This document shows positions 59,206 to 64,000 of a DNA stretch of 64,000 nt, in pieces. A model generated the notes under the pieces. The model was not told the origin of the DNA. It did no database searches and saw only the letters and a list, made by a program, of their open reading frames with translations. Each line of letters opens with the position of its first letter. The first letter of the stretch is position 1. Both the position numbers and the translations under genes were made by a program. The stretch comes from Phialocephala subalpina (lineage: Eukaryota; Ascomycota; Leotiomycetes; Helotiales; Mollisiaceae). The stretch spans positions 795,485 to 859,484 of the forward strand of contig FJOG01000010.1 of the NCBI GenBank assembly GCA_900073065.1. The letters are read 5' to 3'.

Positions 59206-60011
59206 ATGGCCTTAATCTTCGGCTCAGATACCAGCTCCAATCGCCCCATATCGAACCAACTTTCTCCAATCCACCCACCACTCGGCATAAATCTCAACTT
59301 TGCAGTACCCCAACCTACGACACTCATTATAAAAGAGAAAGCATGGTCCTTCTCGGGCTCACACTTTCAAGTCCGAGATCAAAACGGCATTGATGTTCTA
59401 AAATGCAAGGACAAAAGCAAGGCATCCTTAACCTCATCAACCGGCAAAATATTCACCGACAATGCCGGCAACATACTCTTTAAACTGAAAGAAAACATCA
59501 ACAAAGTCAACAAAACATTCTATGGCGAGGCGCCAGATGGAAGGAAGCTATTTGAAATGAAAGAGAAGGTGAGCAGTAAGTTCCCACTTAATCGCAGATT
59601 AAGCGAAGAAAATAGGGGGCGGGGTAAAGTTGACTGTCACGCTTTTTGTAGTAGTACAAGCTTTCCTCGGGAAGTCGAAGTTTGTGGTGGAGTTCATCAA
59701 TTTTTCGAATCGAGCCCATATCGAGCTTTTGATGAAGCCGGATGAAGAGACGACGATTAAAATGGGTGGAATTATTGTGGCGGAGATCAAGAAAAAGCAC
59801 TTGACGGCGAGGAATCTTTTGCTTGGTGAAAAGACGGTGAGTCCGACTGCAAGCTTCGACTTCGAACCGATGTCCGAGCTGACTTGTGTTTTTTCAGTAT
59901 CAAGTTGATGTTCCGCCGGGCGTCGATCTGTCGTTGATTGCGGCGATATGCATTGGTCTGCATCAAAAAGCTACGGAGGACAAGATTCTCGAGGCTGTGT
60001 TGGAAGGATGA
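59206..60011 (+). CDS. LOR/tubby-C-terminal-like protein
   Basis: Exons 59206-59568, 59630-59836 and 59898-60011 give 227 residues; introns are 61 nt each. The pattern is that of LURP-one-related (DUF567) proteins, a 12-stranded barrel around a central helix: TTLIIKEKAWSFSGSHFQV, DQNGIDVLKCKDK, GNILFKLKENI, then KSKFVVEFINF, GIIVAEIKKKHLTARNLL and YQVDVPPGVDLSLIAAICIG. The last segment is the hydrophobic C-terminal helix. The first acceptor (AAAG at 59626-59629) is weak, so the exon 2 start is the least certain point. In fungi these proteins are poorly studied; phosphoinositide binding or membrane tethering is assumed from tubby and scramblase relatives. Confidence 0.8.
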
Positions 60012-60189
60012 ATTTTATTCGACGAAGAACTTTAGCGTAGTTCTGCCTTGTCGTTCCTTTTCATATAGAACGTTGAGTGTATTAGAGAATTGTATCACCT
60101 TGAACTTTTCAAGAACTTTGTTAGAAAATAATGTTCCATTATCCATCTAAGAGATAGAACAAGTTCAAAGGAAAGTATTTCATCTCATG

Positions 60190-61908
60190 ATTAGCGTTTG
60201 CAATCTACAGCCTTGCCTGGGACATTCAAAGCCTACCTCCCCCAACAAAGGTCAAGGTTGAACCTCGTCGGATTGTACCGTCCCGGCGATCAAACTCCAG
60301 GGATTTTTTCAGCGATGTTGATCAAGAAACTGCAGGATGACCCAAATATTCCTTTGTTAACTCTCTTGAAGGTCACTTGCAATTTAAAAGCAACCGATGC
60401 AAGAGACAAAGTGTTTGCGCGATAGGTCTTACTTCAGACAGCATTGATCCGATCAGCTTAGGCCCGAAAATTTCGAAATTCATTTTGATCTTATCGAGTA
60501 TTTACTCGGATTTTAAGGTTAGTATAGTAAAAGTACTCGAATATATGGACGGTATTCGAGTGAGTATTCGAGTTACTCGTACACGTGATCGTAAGAGTGT
60601 AGTTCCGTCCCGAGAGCCAATCAAATCGCTAGGTTGCCTTCAAATTTAACTCTTTTCGTACAAATAATTTCACTTAAAAACATTATTATTACTAATTTTA
60701 TTACTGAAACCTATAGAAGACGACGAAAAAGAGGAGATCTTCTTTCATGAGCGTAAGAATCCTATTTGGCTGAAAAGGGCTATTAAAGCTGTTCTTAGCA
60801 CTATTATTGCACTTTTTATTTCTGATTTTGTATAATGTATTTTTTAAATTTTTATTACTCGAAACTCGAAATCGAATATTTACTCGAAATCGGGCTCTTT
60901 CCTTTCGGAATTCTTTGTCCTTTCGATATTATTACCGCGCCAATTCTACTCGAATAATATCGATATTATCGATATCGGGCCTAAGCCTGGATCCGATGGC
61001 GATAAGCCCTTCATCGATTACGAGAAAGATGCGGTAGGGGTTTTCGAGTCATTAGCGAAACATTACTTGGGAATATCTTCTCTGGAGTATCTTTTCCATG
61101 CCGGAATTAGCCCTACTTATTCGTCTGGACGGCTTCCTTTCTGGGTCGAAGATTGGGGATTCTCGAACGACAAACGATGTACTACCGGTGTCGGGACACG
61201 CTTTAAAGCAGCTGGAGAAACAACGCCGGACATTCAAATATCACCCCATAAAATATCTTAACCATCAAAGGGTATACATACTATACAATCATGACGCCGG
61301 GTGGCTTTCCCCGTGTAGAAGAGGCTACACCGAAAGACGTTGGCTGGGAACAGTATATGTAGTACGAGTAGCAAAAGATAAACCTCGAAAGACGACCGCT
61401 GCAAGTTTTAGACGCACTTTTGAGAATAGATTTCCCACCGCCAGAACGGCAGACCAAAAAGGAAGCTGTCTGGCGGACTTTTGCATGTGACATAGACGAT
61501 GGCTCCGTTTTCTTGTCACGAAATTGTGATGCTGTTTATGATTGGCATTGCAAGTCGATCAATATCGTTGATGAAAGGGGAAATTTAGATTGGACTTCGG
61601 ACCCGATAGAAGTTTCACGCCAAGCTACGACTCATGCCACGATTGTCCCAGCGCATTCTGGTAGATTGAGCGTAGGGAGGGCTCTGATGGTCACGACAAG
61701 CGGGTGCATAGGCAATGTCCCTTCTGGAAGTGAAGTCGGAGACCTCATATGCATTTTTAAAAGAGTCGGAGTAACATTCGTGTTGAAGGAAGCTGGCAGT
61801 GGATCTTATCGGTTGGTGGGTGAATGCTACATCCCTGGGATCATAGATGGTGAGTGGATGAAAACAGATGGTATCGAGCATGCGAAGAGAGACTTCAAAA
61901 TAGTTTAG
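60190..61908 (+). pseudogene. 5'-truncated HET (heterokaryon incompatibility) gene, disrupted
   Basis: Pieces typical of the region behind the HET domain are in order: ATDARDKVFA near 60392-60421, LTSDSIDP near 60430-60450, then after an inserted element IDYEKDAVGVFESLAKHYLG near 61013-61072 and SGRLPFWVEDWG near 61121-61155 (usual form LPSWVPDW). From 61420 a continuous frame runs to 61908 with the family end (GSEVGDLICIFKR, FVLKEAG, YRLVGECYIPGIIDGEWM). Frame changes occur near 60420 and between about 61160 and 61420, and the HET domain itself is missing upstream. HET proteins trigger cell death on fusion of unlike strains; this copy cannot do so as it stands. Confidence 0.8.
60454..60989. 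mobile_element. hAT-like miniature element (MITE) inside the HET pseudogene
   Basis: The 536-bp element starts CAGCTTAGGCCCGA and ends with the complement of CAGGCTTAGGCCCGA, giving terminal inverted repeats of about 14 bp with a single-base gap. It is flanked by a perfect 8-bp direct repeat GATCCGAT (60446-60453 and 60990-60997). An 8-bp target duplication and termini beginning CAG fit the hAT superfamily. The interior is AT-rich, full of tactcgaa-type words, and has no transposase frame, so it is non-autonomous. Confidence 0.88.
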
Positions 61909-62095
61909 TGTTTGTATTTCTAGCACTATTCATGGTCGTAGAAGCCAAACGGACGGGAATATAATTATCTTTATAGTCAATGACAACCAATTTAATTTCC
62001 CTCAACCCCATTCAAAGAGACCAGAAGAGGCGTGAACTCTCTAGTAATGAGCAAAGATTGGAGATAGTTTTGAAAATCCAAGAACGAGATCAACA

Positions 62096-62821
62096 TCAAC
62101 CGTTGTAGTTCTTATTGATAGCACCAACAATAAGATCACCATTCCCACTTGGCTGTGCCCAACCTAGTATTTCATCAGCTCATGCTTTCAATATGAGTGA
62201 ACATCAACCTACCAGCACACGATTGATCCGGCCTCGTACAAGAATTGATAGCCCATAACACAGAAACAGCTGCCTCAGTGCTAGTGAAAGACATTAGTAG
62301 GACTCATTGAGTGCTCGAACAGATGAAGAAGGGGGGAGAGGGGGAGGGGGATTCACCAGCGAACAGAGCAGCTATCAGAATGACAAGAATCAACAACCTT
62401 AGCATTCCCCGCCGTACACATTGTATCACCTTGATTGAAAGTTGTGCCGCCGCAGTTCTGGTTCAGAGAGCTGAGGTAGTGGTAGCAGGCGATGATGTCT
62501 TGGACGTTTACGTAAACGGCATCTTGGGGGCCGCAGACGGATTGGAAGGAGGTGGCTCGGTTGAGGAGGGAGATGGAACCTAGGAGAGGAGTTAGTCCTG
62601 GATGAGGGAGGGGCAGGGGAAAGGGGGCAGGTACTGATGGGGGAAGGCATTGTGTAGAGTTGGGCGGAGGTGAGGTTCAGTGAGGCTAGGGAGGGGAGAC
62701 CGGGGCCGGGGATAACTTCTGGGTAGAGTTGAGCTGCTGTTGTTGCGGGAAGTGCAGTGATGACTTTGAAGCCGATGGTAGCGAGGAGAAGAGCGAAACG
62801 GGATAAAGTCATGGCGGCCAT
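62096..62821 (-). CDS. small secreted Cys-rich protein
   Basis: Four exons on the minus strand (62635-62821, 62357-62579, 62213-62280, 62096-62163) with introns of 55, 76 and 49 nt give 181 residues in consistent phase. MAAMTLSRFALLLATIGFKV is a signal peptide with likely cleavage after ITALPA. The mature part has about nine Cys, with FQSVCGPQDAVYVNVQDIIA, CYHYLSSLNQNCGG, TMCTAGNAKV, SCHSDSCSVRC, LWAINSCTRPDQSCAGWA and the end GNGDLIVGAINKNYNG. I recognise this pattern from effector-like small secreted proteins of plant-associated fungi but know no biochemical function. The start was chosen to begin at the signal peptide; the longer in-frame extension is Ser/Lys-rich and unlikely. Confidence 0.78.
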
Positions 62822-64000
62822 GATTGCGGTAGTTGAATCGTGGATGGAAGAAGTAGTTGGTTTGAGGGGGTGCTGGGGAATGAAACTGTTGCTTGAAAGT
62901 GACTTGAGTTTGAGCTCGAGGCATGATGAGCTTGACTTTGTACTTGAGAGGCTGAGCCGTAGGATAAATGAAATTGGCAATTGCACCCAAGTCTCATTCC
63001 ATTGTACGCGTATTCGAAAGTACCTACACGATACAATCTATCATACTGAAGACTCTCTCTCAAAGTGGTTCCTCGCCTGGTGAGAAATGCACTGCGTTCA
63101 GCGCAGTACATCTCGGCTAAACAGGAAAATATATTGGTTGACTTCCAGGTCCACCGAAGAGGCATGCCTCGGTATTCCGAACATGTCATCAATCAGCACA
63201 ACTTTGGTAACGATCGATAGAAGCTCGGCACGATGCGGCGATGCTGCAGAAACATTGCGGCGAAGTATGCAAATTCATCTGGAACATCGTGAAGTTGTGA
63301 GAAATCCTGAAAGCAACTGACTTTAAAGATAGATGACATAGTGGCGCAGCTATAAGCTTTCAAGATCATCCAAGCGATGCTTTTGAGGAAGGAAGCCCGT
63401 GAAGATGTCAGGTTCCGTCGGACATTGAGAAATGCACGTGGTGAGGGGACAATGTTCCACTTCAGTCCTTGAAGTCTTTCCGTCAAGATCATTATGCCAA
63501 TCTTCGAAGCAAGCGTATAGATTATATTGGAATACAGCAAAGAAAGTACAACCTGGACTTTGAGAATTTCCCAAAAGGATCAAACCTCAGATGTGCTGAC
63601 TCAACAGCATCAGCTTTACCCCGCCTCCTTTGAAAGCCGAGTCATGACCCCGCTGGGCCTCTTAGCGAGCGATATGTAAAATCCGTCTTGCATGCCCACG
63701 AACCTCAGACCCGCTCCGAAGGTTCGAAACATGGTCATGACGATGAAGACGACGAAGACGAGGAGGACCAATACTTCTTTGTCGTCGCCGCTCCTAGCCC
63801 ACGAGCTGCTAGATCTCAGTGGCTTTCACTCAAACATTGAGCCCTAGCATCCTATTGAAAAGCTCTGCAAAAATTAAAGCGAACGTCCCAAACATGAACT
63901 TGGGACGAGATAGAAAGACGGGAAGATCTGATCGAAGGCGAAATTGAAAATGCAGCTGACGTCTCGCGTTGTTGACAGCAACCAACCCCCCCCCCCCCCT
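62822..64000. other. window end, no well-supported gene
   Basis: A plus-strand frame at about 63658-63837 has coding-like composition with an acidic run (DDEDDEDEEDQYFFVVA) and could be the last exon of a gene, but no start, splice site or homology supports it. The window finishes with 14 consecutive C at 63986-63999, a length at which assembly errors are common. Confidence 0.4.

Noticed and set aside
63193..63540. Minus-strand open frame of 115 codons near the window end
   Set aside because: No motif or splice context; composition is not convincing.
63986..63999. C homopolymer as a telomere end
   Set aside because: A pure C run is not the fungal CCCTAA telomere repeat; more likely a simple repeat or assembly feature.

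Overview
The window looks like nuclear DNA of a filamentous ascomycete (Pezizomycotina). Coding genes carry short introns of about 43-75 nt (two reach 159-176 nt) with GTRAGT-like donors and CTRAC-like branch sites. The recognisable conserved genes (SPC34, TAF12, RPN3, a Sas2-type MYST acetyltransferase) read as typical Pezizomycotina proteins. A Leotiomycete (Helotiales) is my best guess from general resemblance; no marker in the window proves it. I saw no rRNA, tRNA or CRISPR array.

Positions 1 to about 36,000 form a lineage-specific accessory block. It is dominated by thirteen members of what appear to be two diverged nuclear protein families. Family AB (eight members: 1-909, 5432-6679, 14874-16595, 18591-20102, 21194-22880, 24308-26303, 31246-33692, 34793-35981) is built from an N-terminal helical module 'A' (aromatic-x-G-[FY]-D ... 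S-hydrophobic-R ... F-[IL]-[DN]-[TI]), a Myb/SANT-like module 'B' (LN-x2-R-x-Q-I ... W-x2-[ST]-E/K-K ... KW-x2-[LV]-A-x2-[YF]-N), or both. Some members end in ubiquitin-interacting-like motifs. Family C (five members: 2080-3163, 3990-5178, 23291-23846, 26640-27792, 29256-30024) has its own SANT-like helix set and a [SD]Y[VI]T[RK]G-type tail; four members contain a 14-codon micro-exon with a G-x-H-Y core. AB and C genes often lie as neighbours in divergent, convergent or tandem order. This looks like a two-component, rapidly diversifying system; its function is unknown. The block also holds a DHA2-type MFS transporter, a rearranged Ded1-like relic, AT-rich duplications and an assembly gap inside one C gene. 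Decay is visible: one AB gene has three in-frame stops, and one C gene has a mutated splice acceptor.

From about 36.8 kb to 54.1 kb the character changes to conserved eukaryotic genes: SPC34 (kinetochore), an acidic hypothetical protein, TAF12 (TFIID/SAGA), RPN3 (proteasome lid), a MYST acetyltransferase, a Cys-cluster protein, a small probable mitochondrial protein and a BTB-type nuclear protein.

From 54.1 kb to the end accessory character returns: a berberine-bridge-type FAD oxidase broken at its FAD-linking motif, a LOR/tubby-like protein, a 5'-truncated HET (heterokaryon incompatibility) pseudogene split by a 536-bp hAT-like miniature transposon with a perfect 8-bp target duplication, and a small secreted Cys-rich protein. 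Exon coordinates were placed by eye from splice signals, phase and paralogue agreement.
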